Shown here piece after piece: positions 7,521 through 18,123 of a stretch of 64,000 nucleotides of DNA (positions within the stretch are counted from its first letter, which is position 1; each line of letters opens with the position of its first letter). The stretch covers positions 124,001 to 188,000 of the forward strand of contig JODI01000016.1 in the NCBI GenBank assembly GCA_000720805.1. The letters are read 5' to 3'. The DNA comes from Streptomyces violaceoruber (lineage in GTDB: Bacteria; Actinomycetota; Actinomycetes; Streptomycetales; Streptomycetaceae). The position numbers and the translations under genes are program-made. Under the pieces are notes generated by a model that worked only from the letters and a program-made list of their open reading frames with translations, ran no database searches and had not been told where the DNA came from.

Positions 7521-9400
7521 CCTCGACGACGAGGCTGACGGTCGCACAGGCGCTGGTGCGCTTCCTGGCAGCCCAGTACACCGAGCGCGACGGCGTACGG
7601 CAACGGCTGATCGGCGCGACCTGGGGCATCTTCGGCCACGGGAACGTCGCCGGGCTGGGCCAGGCACTCGTGGAGTACGCCGACGACATGCCGTTCCACC
7701 AGGGCCGCAACGAGCAGTCGATGGTGCACGCGGCCGTCGGGTACGCCCGCCACTCCAACCGCCTGTCGACGCACGCGGTGACCACCTCCATCGGCCCCGG
7801 CGCGACGAACCTCGTCACCGGCGCCGCCCTCGCCACCATCAACCACATCCCGGTCCTGCTGCTGCCCGGCGACATCTTCGCCACCCGGGTCGCCGACCCG
7901 GTCCTCCAGCAGCTCGAACTCCCGTACGCGGGCGATGTGTCGGTCAACGACTGCCTGCGCCCGGTGTCGAGGTACTTCGACCGGGTCACCCGCCCCGAGG
8001 CACTGATCCCGGCCGCCCTCCAGGCGATGCGCGTGCTCACGGACCCGGTGGAGACCGGCGCGGTCACCCTCGCCCTCCCGCAGGACGTGCAGGCCGAGGC
8101 GTACGACTGGCCCGACGAGTTCTTCGCCGAGCGCACCTGGGTGGTCCGCCGCCCGGGCGCCGACCCGACCGAGCACGCCGAGGCCGTACAGGCGATCATG
8201 TCCGCGGAGAAGCCCCTCGTCATCGCGGGCGGCGGTGTCCACCACAGCCGCGCCGAGGAGGCCCTCGCCGAGTTCGCCGCGGCCACCGGCATCCCCGTCG
8301 CCTCCACCCAGGCCGGCAAGGGCTCCCTGCGCCACGACCACCCCCAGGACGTCGGCGGCGTCGGCCACACCGGCACGGCCACCGCCAACGAACTCGCCCG
8401 CCAGGCCGACCTGGTGATCGGCGTCGGCACCCGCTACACCGACTTCACCACCGCCTCGAACACGCTGTTCACCGGCGACGGCGTCCGCTTCCTCAACCTC
8501 AACATCGCCCCGTTCGACGGCCACAAGCTCGCCGGAATGCCGCTCGTCGCGGACGCCCGCAGCGGCCTGCAGGAGCTGACCGAGGCCCTCCAGATGCACG
8601 GCCACCGGGTCACGGACACCTACGTCGGCGAGTACACCCTCGACAAGGAGCGCTGGGAGCAGCGCGTCGACGCCTGCTACGAGGCCGAGGAGATCGACGT
8701 ACGCCCGACGCAGCCGCAGGTGCTCGGCGCCCTGGACGCCCTCGTCGACGAGTCCGACGTGATCATCAACGCGGCCGGCTCCCTCCCCGGCGACCTGCAC
8801 AAACTGTGGCGGGCGCGGTCGAAGGACCAGTACCACCTGGAGTACGGCTACTCCTGCATGGGCTACGAGATCCCGGCCGCCATCGGTGTGAAGCTGGCCG
8901 CTCCCGAGCGCAACGTCTGGGCGCTGGTCGGCGACGGCACGTACCTGATGATGCCGACGGAGATCGTGACGGCCGTGCAGGAGGGCATCGCCATCAAGAT
9001 GCTCCTCATCCAGAACCACGGCTACGCCTCCATCGGCGGCCTGTCCGAGTCGGTGGGCGGCGAGCGGTTCGGCACCGCCTACCGCTACCCGTCCGACGAC
9101 GGCACGTACACGGGGGCGCCGCTCCCCGTGGACCTCGCCGCCAACGCGGCGAGCCTCGGTATGCGCGTGCTGCGCGCGAAGACCGTACGAGACCTCCGCA
9201 CCGCCCTCGCCGAGGCGCGGGCCGCGGACACTCCCACATGTGTCTACGTGGAGACCCAAACGGCAGACACAGTGTCGGGCCCGCCTCCGGCGCAGGCCTG
9301 GTGGGATGTACCTGTGGCCGAGACCGCGACGCGACCGTCCGCGGTGAAGGCCCGTGAGCTGTACGAACGGCACGTCTCCACCCGACGCCGCCCCCTGTGA
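7517..9400 (+). CDS. iolD: 3D-(3,5/4)-trihydroxycyclohexane-1,2-dione hydrolase IolD
   Basis: 627 residues. This is a thiamine-diphosphate enzyme of the acetolactate-synthase fold that opens the inositol ring. The N-terminal pyrimidine-binding domain contains GRNEQSMVHAAVGYAR with the conserved Glu. The central domain follows, and the C-terminal diphosphate-binding domain has GDGTYLMMPTEIVTA...QNHGYASIGGL, the GDG-to-N motif. Length and motifs fit IolD rather than acetolactate synthase. It overlaps iolB by 4 bp and is followed after 23 bp by mmsA. Confidence 0.93.
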   Translation: MTSTTRLTVAQALVRFLAAQYTERDGVRQRLIGATWGIFGHGNVAGLGQALVEYADDMPFHQGRNEQSMVHAAVGYARHSNRLSTHAVTTSIGPGATNLVTGAALATINHIPVLLLPGDIFATRVADPVLQQLELPYAGDVSVNDCLRPVSRYFDRVTRPEALIPAALQAMRVLTDPVETGAVTLALPQDVQAEAYDWPDEFFAERTWVVRRPGADPTEHAEAVQAIMSAEKPLVIAGGGVHHSRAEEALAEFAAATGIPVASTQAGKGSLRHDHPQDVGGVGHTGTATANELARQADLVIGVGTRYTDFTTASNTLFTGDGVRFLNLNIAPFDGHKLAGMPLVADARSGLQELTEALQMHGHRVTDTYVGEYTLDKERWEQRVDACYEAEEIDVRPTQPQVLGALDALVDESDVIINAAGSLPGDLHKLWRARSKDQYHLEYGYSCMGYEIPAAIGVKLAAPERNVWALVGDGTYLMMPTEIVTAVQEGIAIKMLLIQNHGYASIGGLSESVGGERFGTAYRYPSDDGTYTGAPLPVDLAANAASLGMRVLRAKTVRDLRTALAEARAADTPTCVYVETQTADTVSGPPPAQAWWDVPVAETATRPSAVKARELYERHVSTRRRPL

Positions 9401-9423
9401 AGGACTACTGGAGTGACTCAGCC

Positions 9424-10926
<1,503 letters not shown>

Positions 10927-10939
10927 CCCGGCCGTCGGC

Positions 10940-10981
10940 GACCCCTGTCGCGTACCACGCTCGTGGTACGCGACAGGGGTC
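10940..10981. terminator. Strong hairpin terminator after the inositol operon
   Basis: A perfect 19-bp inverted repeat: the left arm at 10940-10958 begins GACCCCTGTCGCG, the loop GCTC is at 10959-10962, and the right arm is at 10963-10981. It begins 13 bp after the mmsA stop and 77 bp before the next start. There is no U tract, as usual for Streptomyces. Confidence 0.85.
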
Positions 10982-11058
10982 CCGTACGTCCGGGGGATGG
11001 GCGACGGTTCAGACCGGGGGCTGCATCGGTTGTCGGCGGCGCCCCGTACGGTTGACGC

Positions 11059-13713
11059 ATGGATCTTCGACTGACCCGATGGCGAGAGCTGCTCCGGGGG
11101 CCGCGACGGTGGACTGCCGCCGCGGCCGCCGTGGTCGTGCTCGCCGGCGCCGGTACCTGGACGGCTGTCGCCTCCGACGACGCGCCACCGGTGCACCGCA
11201 CCGACCGGGTCATGGACATGGGCGCCGGCGTGCGCATCGACACCTCGTACTTCACGTCCTCCGAACACGGCCGCCGCCCCGCCGTCCTCCTCACGCACGG
11301 CTTCGGCGGCAGCAAGAACGACGTACGGCAGCAGGCCGAGAACCTCGCCCGGGACGGGTACGCGGTGCTGACCTGGTCGTCGCGCAGTTTCGGCCGGTCC
11401 ACCGGAAAGATCGGGCTGAACGACCCGAAGGGCGAGGTCGCCGACGCCCGCAAGCTCATCGACTGGCTCGCCGAGCAGCCGCAGGTCCAGCTCGACAAGC
11501 CCGGCGACCCGCGCGTGGGCATGGCGGGCGCCTCGTACGGCGGCGCGATCTCCCTGCTGACCGCCGGATACGACAAACGGGTCGACGCCATCGCCCCGGC
11601 GATCACCTACTGGAACCTCGCCGACGCCCTCTTCCCGAACGGCGTGTTCAAGAAGCTGTGGGCGGGCATCTTCGTCAACACCGGCGGCGGCTGCGCGAAG
11701 TTCGAGCCGCAGCTGTGCCGGATGTACGAGCGGGTCGCCGAGTCCGGCACCCCCGACGCCCAGGCCGTGAAGCTCCTCGACGAGCGCTCGCCGTCCGCCG
11801 TCGGCGACCGCATCAAGGTGCCCACGCTCCTCCTGCAGGGCCAGACCGACTCCCTCTTCCCGCTCGGCCAGGCCGACGCCGCCGCGAAGGCGATCCGAGC
11901 CAACGGTGCCCCCGTGGACGTCGACTGGATCTCCGGCGGACACGACGGCGGCGACATGGAGGCGAGCCGCGTCCAGTCCCGGACCGCGTCCTGGTTCGAC
12001 CGGTACCTCAAGGACGACAAGGGCGCCGACACCGGCCCCGCCTTCCGCGTCACCCGCACCCTCGGCACCGGCACCGGCGACGGCGAGACCCGGCTGAGCG
12101 GGGTGAGCGACGACCGGTATCCCGGTCTGGAGGGCGGCCTGCGCCCGATCGCCCTCGTCGGACGCGAGCAGCGCTTCCAGAACCCGGCCGGCTCCAGCCC
12201 GCCCGCCGTCTCCGCCCTGCCCGGCATCGGCGGCGCCGGCGGCCTCGCCCAGCTGTCCTCGCTCGGCGTCGGGATCTCCCTCGACTTCCCGGGCCAGTTC
12301 GCCGCGTTCGAGTCGGCGCCCCTGAAGAAGGACCTGCAGATCACCGGGTCCCCGACGGCCACCGTCCACGTGAAGTCGACGAGCGACGACGCCGTCCTGT
12401 TCGCCAAGGTGTACGACGTCGGCCCCGGCGGCGGACAGCGGCAGGTGCTGCCCTCCCAGCTGGTCGAGCCCCTGCGCGTCGAAGACGCCAAGGCCGGCAA
12501 GGACGTCACGATCACCCTCCCGGCGATCGACCACGAGATCTCCGACGGCCACCGGCTGCGCCTGGTCCTCGCCTCCACCGACCTCGGCTACGCCTCCCCG
12601 GCCACCCCGGCGACGTACAGCGTCTCCCTCAAGGGCGACCTGAAGGTGCCGACCGCCCTCAGCGACACCAACGCCACGGCACCGCTGCCCGCCTGGGTGT
12701 GGTGGCTCCCGCTGGCCGGCGCGGCGACCGCCCTGGCCCTGCTCCTGACCGCCCGGCGCCGCACCACCGCCCCCGCACCCGACCCCGCGCTGGCCGAAGT
12801 GCCGCTCCAGATCACTGACCTGAGCAAGCGGTACGCCAAGTCCACCGACCGGTACGCGGTACGGGACCTGAGCTTCCGCGTGGAGAAGGGCCAGGTACTC
12901 GGCCTCCTCGGCCCGAACGGCGCGGGCAAGACGACCACCCTGCGCATGCTGATGGGCCTGATCAAGCCGGACGCCGGCGAGATCCGCGTCTTCGGCCACG
13001 CCATCGCGCCCGGCGCCACGGTGCTGTCCCGCGTCGGCGCCTTCGTCGAGGGCGCGGGCTTCCTCCCGCACCTGTCCGGCCGCGAGAACCTGGAACTGTA
13101 CTGGCGGGCCACCGGCCGCCCGCCCGAGGACGCCCACCTGGACGACGCCCTGGAGATCGCAGGCCTCGGCAGCGCACTGGAGCGCGCGGTGCGCACCTAC
13201 TCCCAGGGCATGCGCCAGCGCCTCGCCATCGCCCAGGCCATGCTCGGCCTCCCGGACCTGCTCATCCTCGACGAGCCGACCAACGGCCTCGACCCGCCGC
13301 AGATCCGCGAGATGCGCGAGGTGATGATCCGCTACGCGGCGGCCGGCCGCACGGTGATCGTCTCCAGCCACCTGCTGTCCGAGGTCGAGCAGTCCTGCAC
13401 CCACCTGGTCGTGATGGACCACGGCCGGCTCGTCCAGGCGGGCCCGGTCCAGGAGATCATCGGCTCCGGGGACATGCTGCTGGTGGGCACGGCCGCACCG
13501 GTCGAGGAGCCCGTCGCCGAGAAGGTCGCCGCGCTCCCGGGCGTGGCCTCCGCGGTCCGCACCGACGAGGGCCTGCTGGTCCGCCTCGACGCCGACGGCA
13601 GCGCCCGGCGCCTGGTCGCCGAACTCGTCCGGCTTGAAGTCCCCGTGGAGTCGGTGGGCCCCCACCGCCGCCTCGAGGACGCCTTCCTCACCCTGATCGG
13701 AGACTCCGCATGA
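11059..13713 (+). CDS. Fusion of a secreted-side alpha/beta hydrolase (S15/X-Pro dipeptidyl peptidase-like) and an ABC transporter ATPase
   Basis: 884 residues in one uninterrupted frame. Residues 1-16 are basic, then a transmembrane helix (about 17-36, AAAAAVVVLAGAGTW). Residues about 45-350 form an alpha/beta hydrolase with nucleophile Ser159 in GMAGASYGG and a late GGHDGG His motif. Residues about 360-540 look like the beta-sandwich C-domain of X-Pro dipeptidyl peptidase/CocE proteins. A second helix lies at about 546-568 (WVWWLPLAGAATALALLL). Residues about 585-800 are an ABC ATPase: Walker A GPNGAGKTT (from 617), signature YSQGMRQR (about 713), Walker B LLILDEPTNG (about 733) and the SSHLL switch. 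Topology would place the hydrolase outside and the ATPase inside. It overlaps the permease gene by 4 bp. The substrate is unknown. Confidence 0.88.
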   Translation: MDLRLTRWRELLRGPRRWTAAAAAVVVLAGAGTWTAVASDDAPPVHRTDRVMDMGAGVRIDTSYFTSSEHGRRPAVLLTHGFGGSKNDVRQQAENLARDGYAVLTWSSRSFGRSTGKIGLNDPKGEVADARKLIDWLAEQPQVQLDKPGDPRVGMAGASYGGAISLLTAGYDKRVDAIAPAITYWNLADALFPNGVFKKLWAGIFVNTGGGCAKFEPQLCRMYERVAESGTPDAQAVKLLDERSPSAVGDRIKVPTLLLQGQTDSLFPLGQADAAAKAIRANGAPVDVDWISGGHDGGDMEASRVQSRTASWFDRYLKDDKGADTGPAFRVTRTLGTGTGDGETRLSGVSDDRYPGLEGGLRPIALVGREQRFQNPAGSSPPAVSALPGIGGAGGLAQLSSLGVGISLDFPGQFAAFESAPLKKDLQITGSPTATVHVKSTSDDAVLFAKVYDVGPGGGQRQVLPSQLVEPLRVEDAKAGKDVTITLPAIDHEISDGHRLRLVLASTDLGYASPATPATYSVSLKGDLKVPTALSDTNATAPLPAWVWWLPLAGAATALALLLTARRRTTAPAPDPALAEVPLQITDLSKRYAKSTDRYAVRDLSFRVEKGQVLGLLGPNGAGKTTTLRMLMGLIKPDAGEIRVFGHAIAPGATVLSRVGAFVEGAGFLPHLSGRENLELYWRATGRPPEDAHLDDALEIAGLGSALERAVRTYSQGMRQRLAIAQAMLGLPDLLILDEPTNGLDPPQIREMREVMIRYAAAGRTVIVSSHLLSEVEQSCTHLVVMDHGRLVQAGPVQEIIGSGDMLLVGTAAPVEEPVAEKVAALPGVASAVRTDEGLLVRLDADGSARRLVAELVRLEVPVESVGPHRRLEDAFLTLIGDSA

Positions 13714-14579
13714 ACGGCAGCACGCTGATCGACCGCGCGGAGGTCGCCGACGGCTACCGCGCGGGCCGCACGCTGCCCATCCGGGTCGAACTGGTCCGGC
13801 AACTGAAGCGGCGCCGCACCCTCGTCATGGGCGGGATCCTGTTCGCCCTGCCGTTCGTCCTGCTCATCGCCTTCCAGGTGGGCGGCGACCCGGGCGGCGG
13901 CAACGCCGGGGTGACCCTCATGGACACGGCCACCCTGTCCGGGGCCAACTTCGCCGCGGTCAACCTGTTCGCCTCCGCGGGCTTCCTGCTCGTCGTCCCC
14001 GTCGCCCTGTTCTGCGGGGACACGGTCGCCTCGGAGGCCAGCTGGTCCTCCCTGCGCTATCTGCTGGCGGCGCCCGTGCCCCGGGCCCGGCTGCTGTGGT
14101 CCAAGCTCGTGGTGGGCCTCGGCCTCAGCCTCGCCGCGATGGTGCTGCTGCCGGTCGTCGCGCTCGCCGTCGGCACGGCCGCGTACGGCTGGGGCCCGCT
14201 GGAGCTCCCCACCGGCGGCTCACTGTCCGCCGGCTTGGCCGCCCAGCGCCTCGCGATCACGGTGGCGTACGTCTTCGTGTCCCAACTCGTGACGGCGGCC
14301 CTGGCGTTCTGGCTGTCCACCAGGACGGACGCCCCGCTCGGCGCGGTCGGCGGCGCGGTCGGCCTGACCATCGTCGGAAACGTCCTCGACCAGGTGACGG
14401 CCCTCGGCGACTGGCGCGACTTCCTGCCCGCGCACTGGCAGTACGCCTGGCTCGACACCGTACGACCCCAGCTGGAGTGGTCGGACATGATCCAGGGCGC
14501 CTCCGTCTCGATAACGTACGCCCTCGTGCTGTTCGCCCTGGCCTTCCGCGGTTTCGCCCGCAAGGACGTGGTGTCGTAG
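13710..14579 (+). CDS. ABC-2 type transporter permease
   Basis: 289 residues with about six hydrophobic helices: near 40-58 (LVMGGILFALPFVLLIAF), 90-112 (FASAGFLLVVPVALFCGD), 135-165 (VVGLGLSLAAMVLLPVVALAVG), 190-210, 220-240, and the C-terminal SITYALVLFALAFRGF. It ends with FARKDVVS, common in ABC-2 permeases. ATG overlaps the hydrolase-ATPase stop as ATGA, so the two are made together and form one exporter-type complex. No substrate-binding protein is nearby, consistent with export. The cargo cannot be named. Confidence 0.85.
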   Translation: MNGSTLIDRAEVADGYRAGRTLPIRVELVRQLKRRRTLVMGGILFALPFVLLIAFQVGGDPGGGNAGVTLMDTATLSGANFAAVNLFASAGFLLVVPVALFCGDTVASEASWSSLRYLLAAPVPRARLLWSKLVVGLGLSLAAMVLLPVVALAVGTAAYGWGPLELPTGGSLSAGLAAQRLAITVAYVFVSQLVTAALAFWLSTRTDAPLGAVGGAVGLTIVGNVLDQVTALGDWRDFLPAHWQYAWLDTVRPQLEWSDMIQGASVSITYALVLFALAFRGFARKDVVS

Positions 14580-14725
14580 GTCACCGCAGGATCACCCCCC
14601 GGTCTCGACGGCCGTCGTCCGTGCCCTGTTCGAGACCCAGCCGCAACTCCCCGTAGCGCACGTTCCGGCCCCCTGGCCCGTCACAGTCACAGACACGGCG
14701 TCAACTGGCCAAGGGGGCACGGACG

Positions 14726-16249
14726 ATGGACCGGTACCGGACACGACGGCTGCGCACCACCCTGCTCGCCCTCACCGCGGCGGGCGGCTTGCTGCTCACG
14801 GGATGCGGTACGAGCGACACGGGAGACCACAGCAGCACCGACCGCGCGAACGGGGCGACCGGCTTGCCGGCCCCCGAGTACAGCCGGGGGAGCGGCGAAC
14901 AGGACGACGAGTCCCGCGACACGGCCCCCGACCACCTGTCCACCTTCGCCCTCGACGTCGACACCGCCTCCTACGGCTACGCCCGCCGCACCCTCGCCGA
15001 GGGCCGGCGGCCGGACCCGTCGACCGTCCGCCCCGAGGAGTTCGTCAACAGCTTCCGCCAGGACTACCGGCGCCCCGACGGCAACGGCTTCACGGTCACC
15101 GTCGACGGCGCCCGCACCGACGAGGAGGACTGGTCCCTGGTCCGCGTCGGCCTGGCCACCCGCAGCGCGCGGGACCAGCACGGCGAACGCCCGCCGGCCG
15201 CCCTCACCTTCGTCATCGACATCTCCGGCTCCATGTCCGAACCCGGCCGCCTCGACCTGGCCCAACAGTCCCTCGATGTGATGACGGACCGCCTGCGCGA
15301 CGACGACTCGGTCGCGCTGGTCACCTTCAGCGACAAGGCCGAGACCGTCCTGTCGATGACCCGCCTGGGCGGCCACCGAGGCAGGATCCACGAGGCGATC
15401 GACAGCCTGGAACCGACCCTTTCCACCAACCTCGCGGCGGGCGTCGAGACCGGCTACGCCACCGCCGTCGAGGGCCTGCGCGAGGGCGCCACCAACCGGG
15501 TCGTCCTCGTCTCCGACGCCCTCGCCAACAACGGCGACACCGACCCCGACGCCATCCTCGAACGCATCGACGGTGCCCGCCGCGAGCACGGCATCACCCT
15601 CTTCGGCGTCGGCGTGGGCAGCGACTACGGCGACGCCCTGATGGAACGCCTCGCCGACAAGGGCGACGGCCACACGGCGTACGTCTCCGACCCCGAGGAC
15701 GCCCGAAAGGTCTTCTGCGAGCAGCTCCCGCAGAACATCGACCTCACCGCCCGCGACGCCAAGGCCCAGGTCTCCTTCGACCCGGAGACGGTCGCCGCGT
15801 TCCGCCTCGTCGGCTACGACGACCGCCGCGTCGCCGACGACGACTTCCGTGACGACCGAGTCGACGGCGGCGAGGTCGGCCCCGGCCACACCGTCACCGC
15901 CCTCTACGCCGTCCGCACCCGGCCCGGCCACGACGGCCACCTCGCCACCGCCACCGTCCGCTGGCTCGACCCCGGCACCCGCGCCCCGCACGAAACCTCC
16001 GGCGCCCTGGAGACCAGCGCCCTGAAGACCTCCGTCTGGGCCGCGAGCCCCCGCTTCCAGGTCACCGCGGTCGCCGCCTACTTCGCCGACGCCCTCCGCT
16101 CGACGTACCGCGACCGCCCCCCGCTGCCCGGCGCCCCGAACCTCGACACGCTCCACCGCAGGGCCACCACCCTGGCCCGCACCACCGAGGACCCGGCGGT
16201 ACGGCAACTCGCCGATGCCGTCGGGGAGGCGGGCCACGGTCTGGACTGA
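14726..16249 (+). CDS. Von Willebrand factor A-domain lipoprotein (YfbK-like)
   Basis: 507 residues. A signal sequence with lipobox LLTGC puts the lipidated Cys at position 27. A Ser/Asp-rich linker leads to a domain with LSTFALDVDTASYGYARR and PEEFVNSF, typical of YfbK-like proteins. The vWA domain follows, with an intact metal site DISGSMS near residue 165 and SDALANNGDTD. The C-terminal part matches DUF3520-like sequence. The protein should sit on the outer face of the membrane; function in this family is not established. It is a single gene, 146 bp after the permease. Confidence 0.82.
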   Translation: MDRYRTRRLRTTLLALTAAGGLLLTGCGTSDTGDHSSTDRANGATGLPAPEYSRGSGEQDDESRDTAPDHLSTFALDVDTASYGYARRTLAEGRRPDPSTVRPEEFVNSFRQDYRRPDGNGFTVTVDGARTDEEDWSLVRVGLATRSARDQHGERPPAALTFVIDISGSMSEPGRLDLAQQSLDVMTDRLRDDDSVALVTFSDKAETVLSMTRLGGHRGRIHEAIDSLEPTLSTNLAAGVETGYATAVEGLREGATNRVVLVSDALANNGDTDPDAILERIDGARREHGITLFGVGVGSDYGDALMERLADKGDGHTAYVSDPEDARKVFCEQLPQNIDLTARDAKAQVSFDPETVAAFRLVGYDDRRVADDDFRDDRVDGGEVGPGHTVTALYAVRTRPGHDGHLATATVRWLDPGTRAPHETSGALETSALKTSVWAASPRFQVTAVAAYFADALRSTYRDRPPLPGAPNLDTLHRRATTLARTTEDPAVRQLADAVGEAGHGLD

Positions 16250-16350
16250 CCGGCACGGCTCCCACTCACCGCCACCCCAAAGAGGTATGTAACCCCACTA
16301 GTTGCACTCAATCGGGTGTGTCCGGAATGGGGCATTGGGGAAGGCGCGTG

Positions 16351-16356
16351 TATGGT
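16351..16356 (+). promoter_or_regulatory. Promoter -10 element of small secreted paralogue 1
   Basis: TATGGT lies 60 bp before the start codon, inside a leader shared with paralogues 2-4 that includes CACGGTCCGTAATGAGGG and a GGAG ribosome site. Comparison of the copies defines the hexamer; the -35 is not clear. Confidence 0.5.
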
Positions 16357-16416
16357 CTGTGATCAGTCGGACACGGTCCGTAATGAGGGTCGTGTGTGTA
16401 GGAAAACGGAGACGTG

Positions 16417-16683
16417 ATGCAGAAGCTCAAGAAGGCCGCGGCGGTAGCGCTCATGGTCGGCGGCCTCGGCCTGGCCGGCGGCAGTGTCGCCAGCGCCCAG
16501 GGTGGCCACGGTGGCCACGACTACGACGAGCAGTTCCCGGCTGTCGTCGACAACCTGCAGGTCGTCGACTGCGATCAGTCGTTCGATGGCGGCCTCGCTT
16601 TCGCCAACCTCCCGGTCGCCACCGGTGACAGCAACTCGAACATCGGCAACTTCTGCACGGTGATCGGGTCCATCGACGACTGA
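16417..16683 (+). CDS. Small secreted protein, array member 1
   Basis: 88 residues from ATG at 16417, six bases after GGAG. Signal peptide MQKLKKAAAVALMVGGLGLAGGSVASA, then a His/Gly-rich start (QGGHGGHDYDE), the motif NLQVVDCDQSFDGG and the ending GDSNSNIGNFCTVIGSIDD. The mature protein is about 61 residues with two cysteines, probably one disulfide. It is neither a chaplin nor a rodlin by sequence, although its size, secretion and position recall both. It is the first of five related genes in a row, each with its own leader. No function is known to me. Confidence 0.82.
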   Translation: MQKLKKAAAVALMVGGLGLAGGSVASAQGGHGGHDYDEQFPAVVDNLQVVDCDQSFDGGLAFANLPVATGDSNSNIGNFCTVIGSIDD

Positions 16684-16889
16684 TTCCGGGGCCTCTCCGG
16701 GAGGGCTCGGGCCTCTGGGGTGTGAACGGAACCCGCCTCCGACCGGTGCGCATGAGGGCATTCGAAGCCCTTGCTGCCGCACCTGTCGGGGGCGCTTCAT
16801 TGTGTGCGCAAAAACCTAAAAATACATATCACTCGATTAACGGCGTCAATTCAGGTATGTCGCAAATAGCGGTTAAGTGCGGCGAGTGT

Positions 16890-16895
16890 TACCGT
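16890..16895 (+). promoter_or_regulatory. Promoter -10 element of small secreted paralogue 2
   Basis: TACCGT, 61 bp before the start codon, in the block GTTAAGTGCGGCGAGTGT that is nearly identical in front of paralogue 3. Confidence 0.5.
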
Positions 16896-16956
16896 CTGGC
16901 ACGAATCGAGCGCGGTCCGCAATGAGGGTCGTGTATGTGAGGAAATCGGAGACGTG

Positions 16957-17211
16957 ATGCAGAAGCTCAAGAAGGCCGCGGCGGTAGCGCTCATGGTCGG
17001 CGGTCTCGGCATGGTCGGTGGCGGCGTCGCCAGTGCCCACGGTGGCCACGACTACGACGACGCCCCGTTCGCCGTCAACAACCTGCAGGTCGTTGACTGC
17101 GAGCAGTCGTTCGACGGCGGCACCCTGTTCACCAACGCCCCCGTTGCGGTCGGTGACAGCAACTCGAACATCGGCAACTTCTGCACGGTGATCGGGTCCA
17201 TCGGAGACTGA
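16957..17211 (+). CDS. Small secreted protein, array member 2
   Basis: 84 residues. The signal peptide is almost identical to member 1, with cleavage expected after VASA. The mature part starts HGGHDYDD, then NNLQVVDCEQSFDGG and the invariant GDSNSNIGNFCTVIGS. Two cysteines are conserved. The 273-bp gap before it holds its own promoter-like leader, so it need not depend on member 1. The high identity with members 3 and 4 points to recent tandem duplication. Confidence 0.82.
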   Translation: MQKLKKAAAVALMVGGLGMVGGGVASAHGGHDYDDAPFAVNNLQVVDCEQSFDGGTLFTNAPVAVGDSNSNIGNFCTVIGSIGD

Positions 17212-17448
17212 TTCCGGGGCCTCCCCGAGAGGGCTCGGGCCTCCGGAGTGTGAACGGAACCTGCCTCCGGCCGGTGCGCATAAGGGCGTGAGAAGCCTTT
17301 CTGCCGTACCTGTCGGAGGCGCTCTGCTGTGCGCAAGAAACCTGATGAGACGCCACTCGGCACGTTCTATTGCCCCAAATATGTATATCACTCGATTAAC
17401 CGCATCTATTCGTGTGTGTCGGAAATGGCGGTTAAGTGCGGCGCGTGT

Positions 17449-17454
17449 TATCGT
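17449..17454 (+). promoter_or_regulatory. Promoter -10 element of small secreted paralogue 3
   Basis: TATCGT, 61 bp before the start, preceded by GTTAAGTGCGGCGCGTGT as in paralogue 2. The rest of the 304-bp gap is an AT-richer stretch (CACTCGATTAAC) also shared with paralogue 2. Confidence 0.5.
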
Positions 17455-17515
17455 CTGCCACGAATCGAGCACGGTCCGTAATGAGGGCCGTGTACGTGAG
17501 GAAATCGGAGACGTA

Positions 17516-17779
17516 ATGCAGAAGCTCAAGAAGGCCGCGGCGGTAGCGCTCATGGTCGGCGGCCTCGGTCTGGTCGGTGGCGGCGTCGCCAGCGCCCACG
17601 GTGGCCACGACTACGACGAGCAGTACCCGGCCGCCGTCGACAACCTGCAGCTCGTGAACTGTGACCAGAAGTTCGACGGTGGCGCCGCCTTCGTCAACGG
17701 CGGCCTTGAGGGGATCGGCGGCGACAGCAACTCGAACATCGGCAACTTCTGCACGGTGATCGGCTCCATCGGAGACTGA
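17516..17779 (+). CDS. Small secreted protein, array member 3
   Basis: 87 residues from ATG at 17516 behind GGAGACGTA. Signal peptide as in the other members, mature start HGGHDYDEQYP, then DNLQLVNCDQKFDGG. A small insertion, GGLEGIGG, sits before GDSNSNIGNFCTVIGSIGD. The central region varies more between members than the two ends, which hints at a fixed scaffold with a variable face. Confidence 0.82.
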   Translation: MQKLKKAAAVALMVGGLGLVGGGVASAHGGHDYDEQYPAAVDNLQLVNCDQKFDGGAAFVNGGLEGIGGDSNSNIGNFCTVIGSIGD

Positions 17780-18058
17780 TCCCGGGGCGCCGGCAGTCCC
17801 GCGGGCGGCGTCGTGGCCCGCGGTGACTGTCGCAGGAAGGCCTCGGGCTCTTCCGGTTGCGAAGGGGAAGTGCCTCCGACTGGTGCGCATAAGGACATCT
17901 GGGGTCCTTGGTGATGCGGCCGTCGGGGGCACTGTGCTGTCTCTGGAGGTCCCTTTCAATTTCGTCGCGGCGGGGACTCTATTTCCTAAAGGAGCATAAC
18001 CCGATTAGCTGCGCCCAACCGGTGGTGTCAGAAATGGCGGGGCAAGTGCGGCGTGTGT

Positions 18059-18064
18059 TAAGTT
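18059..18064 (+). promoter_or_regulatory. Promoter -10 element of small secreted paralogue 4
   Basis: TAAGTT, 59 bp before the start codon, after CAAGTGCGGCGTGTGT, in a 344-bp gap that otherwise shows only the shared leader sequence. Confidence 0.5.
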
Positions 18065-18123
18065 CTGTAATGAGTCGAGCACGGTCCGTAATGAGGGTCG
18101 TGTACGAAGAAAACGGAGGCATG

